DNA of 64,000 nucleotides from Notamacropus eugenii (Eukaryota > Chordata > Mammalia > Diprotodontia > Macropodidae): the NCBI RefSeq assembly GCF_028372415.1, contig NC_092878.1, positions 136,580,750 to 136,644,749 on the forward strand, in the 5' to 3' direction. A program made the position numbers and the translations under genes. A model generated the notes under the pieces. That model saw nothing but the letters and a program-made list of their open reading frames with translations, made no database searches and had not been told where the DNA came from. Shown in pieces: positions 1 to 11,190 of the stretch; the first letter of the stretch is position 1; every line of letters begins with the position of its first letter.

Positions 1-1091
1 TATCCCTTCTAAATGTCATAATAAAAATACAGTTCCCAAGAGTTACAAGTATCACCTTCCCATGCAGGGATGTAAAGAGTTTGCCCTTATTGAATAACAT
101 GGCTTTTTTCTTTCCTGTTTACTTTTTTATGTGTCTCTTGAATCTTGAACTTGAAGATCAAATTTTCCATTAAACTCTAGTGTTTTCATCGGGAAGGTCT
201 GGAAGTCCCCTATTTCACTGAATGTCCATCTCCTTGCCTGAAAGATTATGCTCAGTTTTGCCGGGTAATTGATCCTTAGTTGTAATCCAAGCTCCTTTGC
301 CTTACAGAATATCACATTCCAAAGCTTCTGATCTTTTAATATAGAAACTACAAGGTCCTGTGTAATCCTGACTGTGATTCCATGATATTTGAATAGTTTC
401 TTTCTTGCTGCTTGCAGTATTTTCTCCTTGACCTGACCATTCTGGAATTTGGTTATAATATTCCTTAGTGTTTTCAGTTTGGGATCTCTTTCAGGAGGTG
501 ATCAGTGGATTCTTTCAAAGATTACTTTACCCTCTGGTTCTAGGACCTCAGGGCAGTTTTCCTGATTTCTTGGAAGATGCTGTCCATGCTTTTTTTTTCA
601 TCATGACTTTCAGGTAGACCTTATTCTAGATTCTTATATCTCTTCTAGACCCATTTTCCTAGTCAGTTGTTTTTCCAATGAGGTATTTTACATTTTCTTC
701 TATTTTTTTCATTATTTTGATTTTGTTTGACTGATTCGTGATGTCTCATAGAGTCATTAGCTTTCACTTGCTCAATTCTAATTTTTTTTTTGCATTTATT
801 TAGGCAAATGAGATTATATGACAGCTAGTAAGTGTCAAGTGTCTGAGATTGGATTTGAACTCGAGTCCTTCTGACTCTAGGGTCAGTTGTCTATTCACTA
901 TTCCACCTAGCTGCTCCCCAATTCTAATTTTTAATTAATTGTTTTCTTCAGTTATCTTTTGTACCTCCTTTTCCATTTGGCCAATTCTACTTTTTAAGGA
1001 ACTGTTTACTTCAGTGAATTTTTTTCCACTTTTTCAATTGTATTTTTAAGGAACTGTTCAATTTTTCTTCTGCCTCTTTAACTTGACTTTT
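1..1091 (-). mobile_element. L1, minus strand: inter-ORF region and C-terminal two-thirds of ORF1
   Basis: Read on the minus strand this is the 3' two-thirds of an L1 ORF1 (RNA-binding coiled-coil protein) followed by the inter-ORF spacer, aligning with the L1 copies at 22.1 kb and 43.7-44.6 kb. ORF1 sequence ends near 125. Stops and frameshifts make it a dead copy. It continues beyond the left edge. It is interrupted by a SINE (787-918) and, at 1107-4027, by a half-L1; the 5' part resumes at 4043. Confidence 0.85.
773..932 (-). repeat. tRNA-type SINE with 14-bp TSD, inside the L1
   Basis: The SINE body (787-918) reads on the minus strand GGGGAGCAGCTAGGTGG and then a degenerate 'gagttcaaatc' B-box and 'cagacacttgacac', ending in an A-rich tail. 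CAATTCTAATTTTT is repeated at 773-786 and 919-932, the target-site duplication. The same family occurs at 32.03 kb. Confidence 0.8.
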
Positions 1092-1106
1092 AAAATCCTT
1101 CTTGGG

Positions 1107-1944
1107 GGGGCGGAGCCAAGATGGCGGAGTAGAAAGACGCACATACACATAGCTCCGAACCCACAACCCACAGAACGGCTAGAGGGGACCAACCCATGGT
1201 GAATTCTGCACCCAGACGCCACGGAATATTGGAGCAAGGGAGATTTCTGTGCCAGAGAGACCTGCAAACCTCTTGTGGGGGGTCCTTCGCGCTGTGGACT
1301 GGGCGCCGGGACTGGGAGCTGAGTGCAGCCCTGCAGCGGCTGCGACACCATGAGGAGGAGATCCGAATGGGCTACGGGATCGAGATATCCTGTGGCCACG
1401 AGGGTCCCTCCACCCACAGAGGGACCTGCAAACCTCTCGCAAAAGGTCCGTCGAGCTGCAGACGCGGAGCCCAGCCCGGACCTGCGGCGGCCGCGGCTCC
1501 GAGAGGTACAGATCCGAGCAGGCTTTAGGGATGGGATCTCCAGCGGCGGCACAAGCCCCCCCACCCACAGGTGACGAGGGTCGGTGGGAGAGTCTCTTTG
1601 GCGGGTCGAGAGGGGAGTGGGGTGCCCCCATGGCTTGGGCCCCCCCGGGAGATAGAAGCTGAGAGGTGGCTGCAGACAGGGGCTCCCCAAGCGGGCCGGA
1701 GACTGGATCCATTGTGGAAGGTCTGTGCATAAACCCCCTGAGGGAACTGGCCCTGAGAGGCGGCCCTGCCCTGACCTGACCATCTGAACTTAATTCTCAC
1801 ACTGAATAGCAGCCCTGCCCCCGCCAAAAGCCCTAAGGCGGGAAGCAGCATTTGAATCTCAGACCCCAAACGCTGGCTGGGAGGACCAGGAGGCGTGGTG
1901 GGTGTGAGGAGAATATTCGGAGATCAAGCCACTGGCTGGGGAGA
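1107..1944 (+). promoter_or_regulatory. CpG-rich 5' UTR/promoter of the HAL1-like element
   Basis: GC-rich, CpG-containing leader unlike the surrounding AT-rich DNA, in the position of the L1 internal promoter. The motif GACCTGCAAACCTCT occurs at 1259-1273 and 1422-1436 within a longer imperfect duplication. Promoter function is inferred from L1 biology. Confidence 0.55.
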
Positions 1945-3033
1945 ATGCCCAGAAAAGGGAAAAGAAATAAAACTATTGAAGGGTACTTTCTCGGAGAAAA
2001 GACACCTCCTCCCTTCCTTTCTGATGAGGAAGAACAATGCTTACCATCAGGCAAAGACACAGAAATCAAGGCTTCTGTGTCCCAGCCCACCCAATGGGCT
2101 CAGGCCATGGAAGAACTCAAAAAGAATTTTGAAAGTCAAATTGGAGAGGTGGAGGAAAAACTGGGAAGAGAAATGAGAGGGATGAAAGAGAAGCATGAAA
2201 GGCAGATCAGCTCCCTGCTAAAGGAGAACCAAAAAAATGTTGAAGAAATTAACACCTTGAAAACTAGCCTAACTCAATTGGCAAAAGAGGTTCAAAAGGC
2301 CAATGAGGAGAAGAATCCTTTCAAAAGCAGAATTAGCCAAATGGAAAAGGAGATTCAAAAGCTCACTGAAGAAAATAGTTCTTTCAAAATTAGAATGGCA
2401 CAGATGGAGGCTAAGGACTTTGTGAGAAACCATGATATCACAGAACAAAGAGAGAAGAATGGAAAAATGGAAGATAATGTGAAATATCTCATTGGAAAAA
2501 CAACTGACCTGGAAAATAGAATCAGGAGAGACAATGTAAAAATTCTGGGACTACCTGAAAACCATGATCAAGAGAAGAGCCTAGACATCATCTTCCATGA
2601 AATTATCAAGGAAAACTGCCCTGAGATTCTAGAACCAGAGGGCAAAATAAATATTCAAGGAATCCGCAGAACACCGCATGAAAGAGATCCAAAAAGACAA
2701 ACTCCTAGGAACATTGTGGCCAAATTCCAGAACTCCCAGGTGAAAGAGAAAATATTGCAAGCAGCTAGAAAGAAACAATTCAAGTATTGTGGAAATACAA
2801 TCAGGATAACACAAGATCTAGCACCCTCTACATTAAGGGATCGAAGGGAATGGAATAGGACATTCCAGAAGTCAAAGGAACTAGGACTAAAACCAAGAAT
2901 CACCTACCCAGCAAAACTGAGTATAATACTTCAGGAGAAAAAATGGTCTTTCAATGAAATAGAGGATTTTCAAATTTTCTTGATGAAAAGACCAGAGCTG
3001 AAAAGAAAATTTGACTTTCTAACACAAGAATGA
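1945..3033 (+). CDS. L1-type ORF1 protein, intact (HAL1-like element)
   Basis: This open frame of 362 codons encodes an L1 ORF1p-like protein, the trimeric RNA-binding chaperone that coats L1 RNA. The start chosen is MPRKGKRNKTIEG at 1945, which aligns with the ORF1 starts at 22110 and 42912; an upstream in-frame ATG at 1852 would add 31 residues of 5' UTR-like sequence. Residues about 50-170 are a heptad-rich coiled coil (EELKKNF, MEKEIQKLTEENSSFK). An RRM-like domain follows (NVKILGLPENH, residues about 195-280). The C-terminal domain contains RNIVAKFQN, KEKILQAARKK and YPAKLSIIL. Length is typical for ORF1p. No stop or frameshift is seen, unlike the other ORF1 copies here. No ORF2 follows. 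It would act in cytoplasmic ribonucleoprotein particles if expressed; expression is unknown. Confidence 0.85.
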   Translation: MPRKGKRNKTIEGYFLGEKTPPPFLSDEEEQCLPSGKDTEIKASVSQPTQWAQAMEELKKNFESQIGEVEEKLGREMRGMKEKHERQISSLLKENQKNVEEINTLKTSLTQLAKEVQKANEEKNPFKSRISQMEKEIQKLTEENSSFKIRMAQMEAKDFVRNHDITEQREKNGKMEDNVKYLIGKTTDLENRIRRDNVKILGLPENHDQEKSLDIIFHEIIKENCPEILEPEGKINIQGIRRTPHERDPKRQTPRNIVAKFQNSQVKEKILQAARKKQFKYCGNTIRITQDLAPSTLRDRREWNRTFQKSKELGLKPRITYPAKLSIILQEKKWSFNEIEDFQIFLMKRPELKRKFDFLTQE

Positions 3034-4027
3034 AGAGAACCATGAAAAGGTGAACAGCAAAGAGAAGTCATAAGGGACTTACTAAAGTTGAACTGTTTAC
3101 ATTCCTACATGGAAAGACAATATTTGTAACTCTTGAAACATTTCAGTATCTGGGTACTGGGTGGGAGTACACACACACACACATGCACACACGCACACAT
3201 ACATAGAGACAGAGTGCACAGAGTGAATTGAAGAGGATGGGATCATATCTTAAAAAAAAAAATGAAATCAAGCAGTGAGAGAGAAATATTGGGAGGAGAA
3301 AGGGAGAAGTTGAATGGGGCAAATTATCTCTTATAAAAGAGGCAAGCAAAAGACTTATTAGTGGAGGGATAAAGAGGGGAGGCAAGAGGAAAACATGAGG
3401 TCTACTCTCATCACATTCCACTAAAGGAAAGAATAAAATGCACACTCATTTTGATAGGAAAACCTATCTCATAATACAGGAGAGTGGGGGACAGGGGCAC
3501 AAGCAGGGTGGGGGGGAGGCTGGAGGGGAGGGCATGGGGAGGAGAATGCAATCCGAGGTTGACCCTCATGGGGAGGGAAAGGATCATAAGAGAATAGAAG
3601 TAATGGGGGACAGGATAGGATGGAGGGAAATATAATTAGTCCTATACAACACAACTAGTATGGAAATCTTTTGCAAAACTACACAGATTTGGCCTATATT
3701 GAATTGCTTGCCTTCCAAAGGGAAGGGGTGGGGAGGGAGGGAGCTAAAGAAGTGGGAACTCAAAGTGTTAGGATCAAACGTAGTGTTCTTACCACTGGGA
3801 AATAAGAAATACAGGTTAAGGGGTCAAGAAAGCTATCTGGCCCTACAGGACAAAAGAGAAGACGGAGACAAGGGCAGGGAGGGAGGATAGAGGAGAGAGC
3901 AGATTGGTCACAGGGGCAATTAGAATGCTTGGGTTTGGGGGGGGAGGGGATAAAAGGGGAGAAAATTTGTAACCCAAAATGTTGTGAAAATAAATGTTAA
4001 AAGTTAAATAAAAAAATAAAATAAAAT
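3034..4027 (+). other. 3' UTR of the HAL1-like element
   Basis: About 1 kb without ORF2. It is G/A-rich on the plus strand with a (CA)n tract at about 3170-3200, runs of GGGGAGG, and a terminal segment 'gagaaaatttgtaaccc' followed by AATAAA and a (TAAAA)n tail. The purine-rich composition resembles L1 inter-ORF and 3' UTR sequence elsewhere in the window. Confidence 0.7.
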
Positions 4028-4042
4028 AAAATCCTTCTTGGG

Positions 4043-4892
4043 CTCTTTCAAGAATGTTTTTTGGGCTTGAGACCAGTTTATATTCCCCTTTGAAGTTTCA
4101 GATGTGGATATAATATCAATCCTGTCCTTTTCTGAATTTGTGTTTTGATCTTCCCTGTTCCCATAATAAGAATCTATAGTCTTTGATTTTCTGTGTTGCT
4201 TCTTTTTCATTATGCTTGCCTTTTTCCTGGCTTTTAAAGTTGATCTCTGCTTCTGGGGCACAGAGGACTCTTTCCCACATTACTTGTGCTGCGGGCTATG
4301 GGCCTGGTTACTAGCTTTGTGTGCTGGGACCTCAGGTTCTGGCAGCCAGAGGTTGTAGGGCTGTAGCTTACCTAGTGCTGAACCAGAGCTGGTGGTGGTG
4401 GTTTGTGTGTGCTGAGGCCAGGTGACATCTTTCTACATTTCCCTGGGGTTACACTGAAGCTCATGGGGTGAGGTGTGGGGGTGGGGTCATCTGGCCACTG
4501 GAGGTTGCCTTTTGGCCAGGGGTTACAACACTGGTAGGCTCAACTGCTGGTGGATTCCTAGCTGCATGAAGGCACGCGGGGGGAAGGTGGTCCTGGTGTT
4601 GGCGCTTGCTGGCTCCACCATGCTGGGGCTCAGGATCTCCCACTATTTTGCTGAGGTGGGACTTGCCCCTGGCTTTCTGGGATGTCTCCTGTACTGTACT
4701 GGTCCCCTTCAGTCACAGCAAGAGGGACCTTTCCTGTTAATCCCCCTAGCTTCCCGAGCTAAAAAACTGCTTCACCGGGTGTTTCTGCTGGCTCTACTGT
4801 TCTGGAATTTTTCCTGAGGCAATATTTTCTGGATTTTTCTAAGTCAATAAGGGACAGTGAGAATGACTTACTCCACCATCTTGGCTCCCTGA
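4043..4892 (-). mobile_element. L1, minus strand: ORF1 start and 5' UTR
   Basis: Continuation of the minus-strand L1 after the half-L1 insertion. ORF1 starts at 4210 (MKKKQHRKSKTIDSYY) and runs left into the insertion. The 5' UTR extends to about 4892, where the minus strand begins GGGAGCCAAGATGG, the usual L1 5' end. The 5' end is complete; its partner TSD lies outside the window. Confidence 0.85.
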
Positions 4893-4924
4893 AGTCCTAA
4901 ACATTCTTACGTATATTGTTTCAC

Positions 4925-5020
4925 CTAATTTAAGCATGAACTCCTTGAGAATAGAGATTGTGTTGATTTTTCTATTTATGTCACCAGTGCTGAGCATGTT
5001 GTATGTGCTTAATAAATGCT
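4925..5020 (+). repeat. L2/MIR-type 3' end fragment
   Basis: Shows 'gaactccttgagaatagag' followed by a 'tgtgcttaataaatgct' end, the shared 3' terminus of L2 and MIR-like elements. Confidence 0.6.
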
Positions 5021-5419
5021 TTTTTGCTTACTTTAGCCATCATTTTCCATGTTATGGCTAGCAACTCTTGATGAAATAGTTGTTTTTTAAAAAAATTGAC
5101 TTTTGTCCTAAATTGTAAGCACAATGACCTTAAATGAGATTTATTCTGCCAATAAGAAGGTTCAACACACTTTAAAGACCAAATGTTTTCAGAAATACAA
5201 CCCATATCAGAAGCACTCTCTCTAGGAACTTTCTTTGGCAGGGTATCTTATCCTCTCAGATTGTTCCCTTTTCCTTGGATATCAAGAACGTACTTCCTCA
5301 GTATGACCTAGAAAAGACCTCAAAGATAAAGGTTTCAGGCGCAGTTATCCAAAACTAGGTAACTTGGAAAGCAGAGTGACTAAAATAATAGTGGGCCATA
5401 ATAAAAATTTTTTTTGAAG

Positions 5420-5625
5420 ATAATCATGTCATTTGCTTCAAAGCTAAGTCCAGGGGAAAAATTCTTAACCAAACAAGGAAGAGAGGCAGTCACAAGAGAG
5501 AAAAATAGATAATTTTGACTACATGAAATTGAAAAGCGTTAACAAGATCAAAATCATGTGGCCAAGATGAAGGTGGCCATGGATTAAGGAAAAATCTTCA
5601 CATCTAATAGGTCTGCTATTCAATG
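5420..5625 (+). repeat. Old L1 ORF2 fragment upstream of the IGLV pseudogene
   Basis: 'gataattttgactacatgaa' and 'attgaaaagcg' align with the L1 ORF2 3' region seen at 48190-48230. It ends in a (TGTA)n-rich tract just before the V pseudogene, where a leader exon would be expected. Confidence 0.65.
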
Positions 5626-5686
5626 GGTATATGTGTATGTGTAGATATATGTATGTGTATGTACATATGCCTCACCATCTACATAG

Positions 5687-5977
5687 ATTCTGGGGCTTCA
5701 GCTGACTCAGCCACATTCAGTGTCCAAGACCCTGGAAGAGGTGGCCACCATCTCCTGTGCTGTGGATGGAATTAGAAGTAAAAGTGTACACTGGTATCAG
5801 CAGAAACCTGGCAGGGACCCTATGACTGTGAACAATTAGACTGGCAACAGGCCCTTGGGGATACCTGCCCAATTCTCCAACTCCAGCACAAGGAACACAG
5901 CCACACTGAGCATCCCTGGACTCCAGACTGAGGATGAAGCTGATGATTACTGGGAGGTGTGGCATAGTAATGCCTCT
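5687..5977 (+). pseudogene. Immunoglobulin lambda V-segment pseudogene (orphon)
   Basis: The stretch reads as an IGLV V-exon, closest in feel to the IGLV3 group. In the frame starting at 5702 (LTQPHSVS) it shows framework 1 with the first conserved Cys, then VHWYQQKPG in framework 2, then [16 protein letters not shown] and EDEAD in framework 3, and a CDR3 start EVWHSNAS. It is broken: TAG at 5837-5839 (codon 46) is in frame, and the second conserved Cys is TGG (Trp, 5951-5953). An AG at 5685-5686 followed by 11 bases looks like the old leader-part-2 junction, with about 5 bases missing at the start of framework 1. No leader exon 1 or V promoter octamer was seen; an L1 remnant and a TG-rich tract lie directly upstream. 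A recombination signal follows immediately. A kappa or TCR V is less likely on sequence. Orphon status is inferred from the EIF4E neighbourhood. Confidence 0.9.
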
Positions 5978-6016
5978 CACAGTGACACAGACTGATGCAG
6001 AGGTGAGGCAAAAACC
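5978..6016 (+). promoter_or_regulatory. V(D)J recombination signal, 23-bp spacer
   Basis: A perfect heptamer CACAGTG (5978-5984), exactly 23 spacer bases (5985-6007) and the nonamer GCAAAAACC (6008-6016, 8 of 9 to the ACAAAAACC consensus) directly follow the V pseudogene. V-lambda segments use a 23-bp spacer, V-kappa a 12-bp spacer, so this supports the lambda call. It also shows that the copy came from germline DNA rather than from a rearranged or processed transcript. Confidence 0.9.
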
Positions 6017-6650
6017 CCTTCTAGGTTCTGCTTACTCTGTCCCCTTCCCTCTGAACTCCAGAGAGGTGCTTGGTGAGGAAAGAAACAGGAACAACTTCTC
6101 CCTCAAGCCCCTTTCTCCCCTCCTCCCTCACTGACCTTTGGCCAGGATGGCCCCTTTCCCTCTTCCAAGACTCCTTCCCCATCTCTTACTTTCTCCCTTT
6201 GTCTAGTCCAGGAGCTCCCCACTCATTCCTTGAGTTCTGCTGCCCCCTGAGATCCCATACCAGCTTCTCCCCAACTTTGGCCACTTCAGGTGAAGCTCTG
6301 GACCCAGATCCTCCTGAATCCCTTCTAACTTCAGGTCAAGGAGCTCCTTATACCCAGTCCAGGACACTGAGACCTCAGGATGAACTTTCCCCCAGCTCCA
6401 GTCCCCACTTACAACACCAAGACTCTCCATCTTTTTGCTTGAGAAAAACTGTTGAATGGTCTCAATCACCTGAGTAAAGTGCTGACTACAATGAAAAAAA
6501 AAAGACCAAAAACCATATATGTGTATATACAAATGTATTGAATGTGTGTGTATAAATACACACACACATAATATTTCTCAGTCTTATATATTTGTATTAG
6601 ATGTTTGTGTGTGTGTATGTATGTGTGAGGAGGAAGGTACACATTAATAC
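6017..6650. other. 3' flank of IGLV pseudogene, then TG-rich tract
   Basis: Positions 6017-6480 are pyrimidine-rich unique sequence, possibly IGL-locus DNA carried along with the V segment. Positions 6500-6640 hold a poly(A)-like run and short (TG)n/(TATA)n tracts. No gene is seen. Confidence 0.4.
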
Positions 6651-6654
6651 AAAT

Positions 6655-7590
6655 ACATTAGACCCCTTATTGGCTCTATGGTCAAACAGTATAAAAAACA
6701 ATTCTCAAAAGAACAGTCCGCTACCATCAACTATATGAAAGACTTCCACAGGTCATTAATAATAAATCGAAATGATTCCCAACTTTGGTTTCACACTGGT
6801 CAGACTGGTAAAACTGACAAAAGGTAGAAATGGTCAAGATAGGAAGAACTGCAGAAAGATAGATGTACACTTAATGAATTAATACACTTAATAAAGCCAT
6901 GAATTGGTCCAACTATTCTGGAAAACAATTTGGAAATATACAAAGAAAGCAACAAAAAAACCATTGACCCCTGGATCTCACTGTTAGGCATCTATCCCAA
7001 GGATGCCAAAGACAGAAAGTACTGTTTTATATGCAATGAAATATGTAAAAAAGCATTTTTGGTAGTAGGAAAGAATTAAAAATAAATGGGGGTGTATTTG
7101 AGAGTGGCTAAACATTCTAGTACATTATTATACATACATGCGTATTATAGAATACACGTATTATAGAATATTAATCTGCTATGAGAAACTATGACTATAA
7201 AAGAGAGTAAAGAAGCATGGGAAGAATTATAAAGTATTGCAATGTGAAGTAAGTAGAACCAGGAAAACAGTGCACAACAACTATAACAATAAATTGAAAG
7301 ACCAAAAAGAAAATGAAACTGAATACTCTCATTGTAATCACCAAGGTTGGCTCTGAAAAAAACATTGATATAATTTACCTCCCTTGGGGAGGCGGGTGTA
7401 AAGCGTGCACATTTGGTCTGCAGACATGGTCAGTGTGCTGGTTGGTTTAAATCAATTACATTTTAATTCCCTTTCTTTTTTACTTATATTTTTAAACAAG
7501 GGATAGATAACTCTCTGAATAGGGGAGGGATGAGACATATATTTAGAAATAAAGACAATGTGTAAATAAAATATATCAATAAAAAAACCT
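6655..7590 (+). mobile_element. Old L1, 3' end of ORF2 and 3' UTR
   Basis: Follows the L1 3' pattern seen at 48.4-49.3 kb: 'caattctcaaaagaac', 'gaattggtccaactattctg', 'agtaagtagaaccaggaaaa', then a 3' UTR with 'ggtcagtgtgctggttgg' and an A-rich end. Many differences show it is an old copy of a different subfamily. Confidence 0.75.
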
Positions 7591-8092
7591 TTCTTGTCCC
7601 ATTTTTTTCTATACTTTTGGGGGAAGTAGATGATTTGACCATTACCTAAATTATAACTTTACCAGGAAATCAGTGTCCTGTTCCCAAAGTGCCCTCCCCT
7701 CTAAACTGTTTGTGGATTTCGCCTTCATCTATTTAAAGCTGTCCAGTTTCCTGAACTGGTTAATGTCACACCATGTCATCATGCCCCTGAGGACTATCAT
7801 ATTTCCATTCACACAATGCTGGGAAACTATTCTCTGCCCACACACACACAAATACATATACAATCCTCCAATCTGTGACAAGGTTTGAACAAAGCTTAGA
7901 ACTCAGTCACTTCGTGGGGACTGAAGGAAATATTCTGAGTGAAGTCACCTTGTCTTTCTCCCTCATCTTCTTTAGGATGATCAAGAAAGAATATTCTAGG
8001 AAATTCAATTCACTAAGCATTATCTGTTAAGCAAAGTATTCATTCTTTCTATGAAAAACTCCAGTCACTGTGAATTTATCCTCCCTTTTCTT
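7591..8092. other. Unassigned intergenic sequence
   Basis: No gene or clear repeat is recognised; a short (CA)n run lies near 7840. Confidence 0.4.

Positions 8093-9035
<943 letters not shown>

Positions 9036-9084
<49 letters not shown>
9036..9084 (+). repeat. (GA)n microsatellite
   Basis: About 24 uninterrupted AG units. Confidence 0.97.
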
Positions 9085-9091
<7 letters not shown>

Positions 9092-9399
9092 CAACAATCC
9101 CACAGATGGAAATAAATGCCCAAGGAGAAGGAGAAGACTAATTTCCTGACTATCCATCCACTTCCTCTTCTACCCCAACTTTGACTGGAGGAGGACATTT
9201 TGGACTTAAAAAGTTTGGAAGAATTTGTACTTCTCATTTTCTCATCAGTATCCTAACATTGTTCCTTTAAAACAGCAGTGGTTGACTTAGTAGCAGCATG
9301 CCCTTCAGAAATCAAGGACAGACAGATTCATGATGCTTAAGAATTTTTTGTGCACATCTAAGAGAAAAAGGTTTCTAGCGTGTGCCCAGTAACAACACA

Positions 9400-9642
9400 T
9401 ATACAGTGCTTACTATGTGTCAAGTACTGTACTAAGTACTTTACAATTATAATCTCATTTAATCCTCACAACAACCCTAGGAAATAGGTGTTACTATTTA
9501 TTCCCATTTTAGAGATGAGAAAACTGAGGCAAACAGGTTAAATGATTTCTCCAGAATCACACAACTAGTATTTAAGGTTGGATTTGAACTCAGGTGTTCC
9601 AAACTCCAGGCTCAGCCCTCTACGTGCTGTCCCACCAACCTG
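9400..9642 (-). repeat. MIR-type SINE
   Basis: The plus strand shows the reverse MIR sequence: 'tgcttactatgtgtcaagta', 'aatcctcacaacaaccct', 'gatgagaaaactgaggc', 'ggatttgaactcagg'. It is nearly full length. Confidence 0.85.
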
Positions 9643-9809
9643 CCTATGAGGTAGAGACTATTTTCATGTGGATTCTATATGTAATTTCAAGTGAATATGT
9701 CACATATTTGAGGCAGGGGGTAATGTTTTATGTCTAATGTTCTTACTGTACCACCTTAGTAAATATGCTTTTCAAAAACATATTAAAGTGTAAATTATAA
9801 TCTGATTAC

Positions 9810-9915
9810 TCACTGTCTTAGGGAGGGGTGAGGGAGGGAGGAATAGAATTTGGAATTCAAAACTTTAAAAAGTTTAAAATTGTTTTAAGATATAATTAGG
9901 GGAAAATATTCTACA
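9810..9915 (+). repeat. L1-type 3' end fragment
   Basis: 'gggagggaggaatagaattt' and 'ggaattcaaaactttaaaaa' match the marsupial L1 3' terminus, in plus orientation. Confidence 0.55.
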
Positions 9916-10935
9916 TTAAAGAATGAAAAATAAGATATTTAAGGCTGACTGACTAAATTGATTCTTGAGTAATAACCTTGAGAAAAGGCACACTGGTCAG
10001 GGCTTGAGCCAATAGCCTTAAATAATCACTCCCAACTCTGTGGGTTATACACTGAAAACCCTTATGGAAAGATGCAGCAGTGCTTTGGGACCTGAATCTT
10101 CTGTGAGAGTGAGAGTTGAGATAAGGATCCTCTGTTTATATGGGTTACAGTTATAACAGTGGAAGGAATTAGGTCTGTTCCAAGAAAACACATATGCCGT
10201 CAGCATGGATTTACACTAGAAGACTGCGAGAAGCAACAGAATTCATGCTACTTAGCAATAGGTGCTTGCAAGATACTCATAAATGGACTTCCTGGTGTGA
10301 CAAAACTCTTCACCAGCTATTGAGTATGGACTAATCTTCCAGGGAAGATTAAGTCCTAAGATGTACATCCCTGGTAACGACATCTACAAGGAAGGATGCA
10401 CAGTACTTCGCCAGGGTGCAAATTCCACTATGTTTCCCCACAGCACTATCATCAGAATGTTTGCCATAATAGGATCCTAGGATTAGAGACAAATGTATGA
10501 AAACACCTGCTAACTGACCAGACCACAGTGATGGTCACCATAGAAACCTTGAAGCTATGAGCTAACCTTTTCTCAGAAGCCAGATGACAAGAGACAGGGA
10601 CTGCCAGCTCTGGAGAGAGAAGCAGAGGTCAAGACTTGCTTCGAAAGACTTCATGGAGTTGTCTCCCTTTTCTTTAGATGGCTGGCACATAGTCCAGCCA
10701 CTCACTGCCAATGAATGTCTAGGCTTCTCTGTGAGAAGACAGGCTGGGAAGAAAACAATAAAATATGGCTTTTTTCTCTTCTTTTCTAGAGTAAGATCCC
10801 TTTCTGCTGAACAACAAGTGTCAGACTGAATAAGATATGCCACAACCCAAAATTCAAGAGAAGCAGAGAGTTTATATCACATTGAGAAAAGAAGACATAT
10901 ACAGGAAAAAAAGTAAAATAACAATGTGACAATTT
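9916..10935. other. Unassigned intergenic sequence
   Basis: Unique-looking sequence. Two overlapping small open frames at 10562-10843 have no recognisable domain and are taken as chance. Confidence 0.4.
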
Positions 10936-10938
10936 ATA

Positions 10939-11190
10939 TTGTTCGGTTGGTTTCAGTCATGTCTGACTCTCCATGACTCCATCTGGGATTTTCTTGGCAA
11001 AGATAATAGAGTAGTTTGCCATTTCTTTCTCCAGTGCATTTACAGATGAGGAAACTGAGGCTGAGAGCAATTAAGTGACTTACCCAAGGTCACACAACTA
11101 GTAAGTCTCTGAGACTGGCTTTGAACTCAGGAAAATGAGTCTTTCTGACTTCAGGCCCAGCACTCTATCCATTTCACCACCTAACCACCC
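10939..11190 (-). repeat. MAR1-type marsupial SINE
   Basis: Minus-strand copy of the abundant marsupial tRNA/MIR-core SINE: plus strand 'tttcagtcatgtctgactct', 'gttttcttggcaaag'-like box, 'gatgaggaaactgaggctga', 'ggtcacacaactagtaagt'. The same family occurs at 27826-28068, 31312-31556 and 51700-51850. Confidence 0.88.

Larger units (their letters stand above)
1107..4027 (+). mobile_element. Half-L1 (HAL1-like) element, ORF1 only, young
   Basis: A 2.9-kb retrotransposon with a CpG-rich L1-type 5' UTR (starting about GGGGCGGAGCCAAGATGG), one intact ORF1 (1945-3033), a 1-kb purine-rich 3' UTR and an A-rich tail (AATAAA-containing, ending near 4027). It carries no endonuclease or reverse-transcriptase sequence. 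The 15-bp TSD AAAATCCTTCTTGGG is identical on both sides (1092-1106 and 4028-4042). Elements with ORF1 but no ORF2 are known in mammals as HAL1 and must borrow L1 enzymes. The perfect TSD and open ORF suggest a fairly recent insertion, antisense into an older L1. An internal deletion of a normal L1 is the alternative, but the distinct 3' UTR argues for a true family. Confidence 0.85.

Noticed and set aside
1058-1869. Several open frames of 80-240 codons on both strands near 1.1-1.9 kb
   Set aside because: They lie in the GC-rich 5' UTR of the half-L1; low stop frequency there follows from composition, and no domain is visible.
6070-6477. 135-codon Pro/Ser-rich open frame after the IGLV signal
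   Set aside because: Pyrimidine-rich DNA gives this by chance; no J or C segment features were found.
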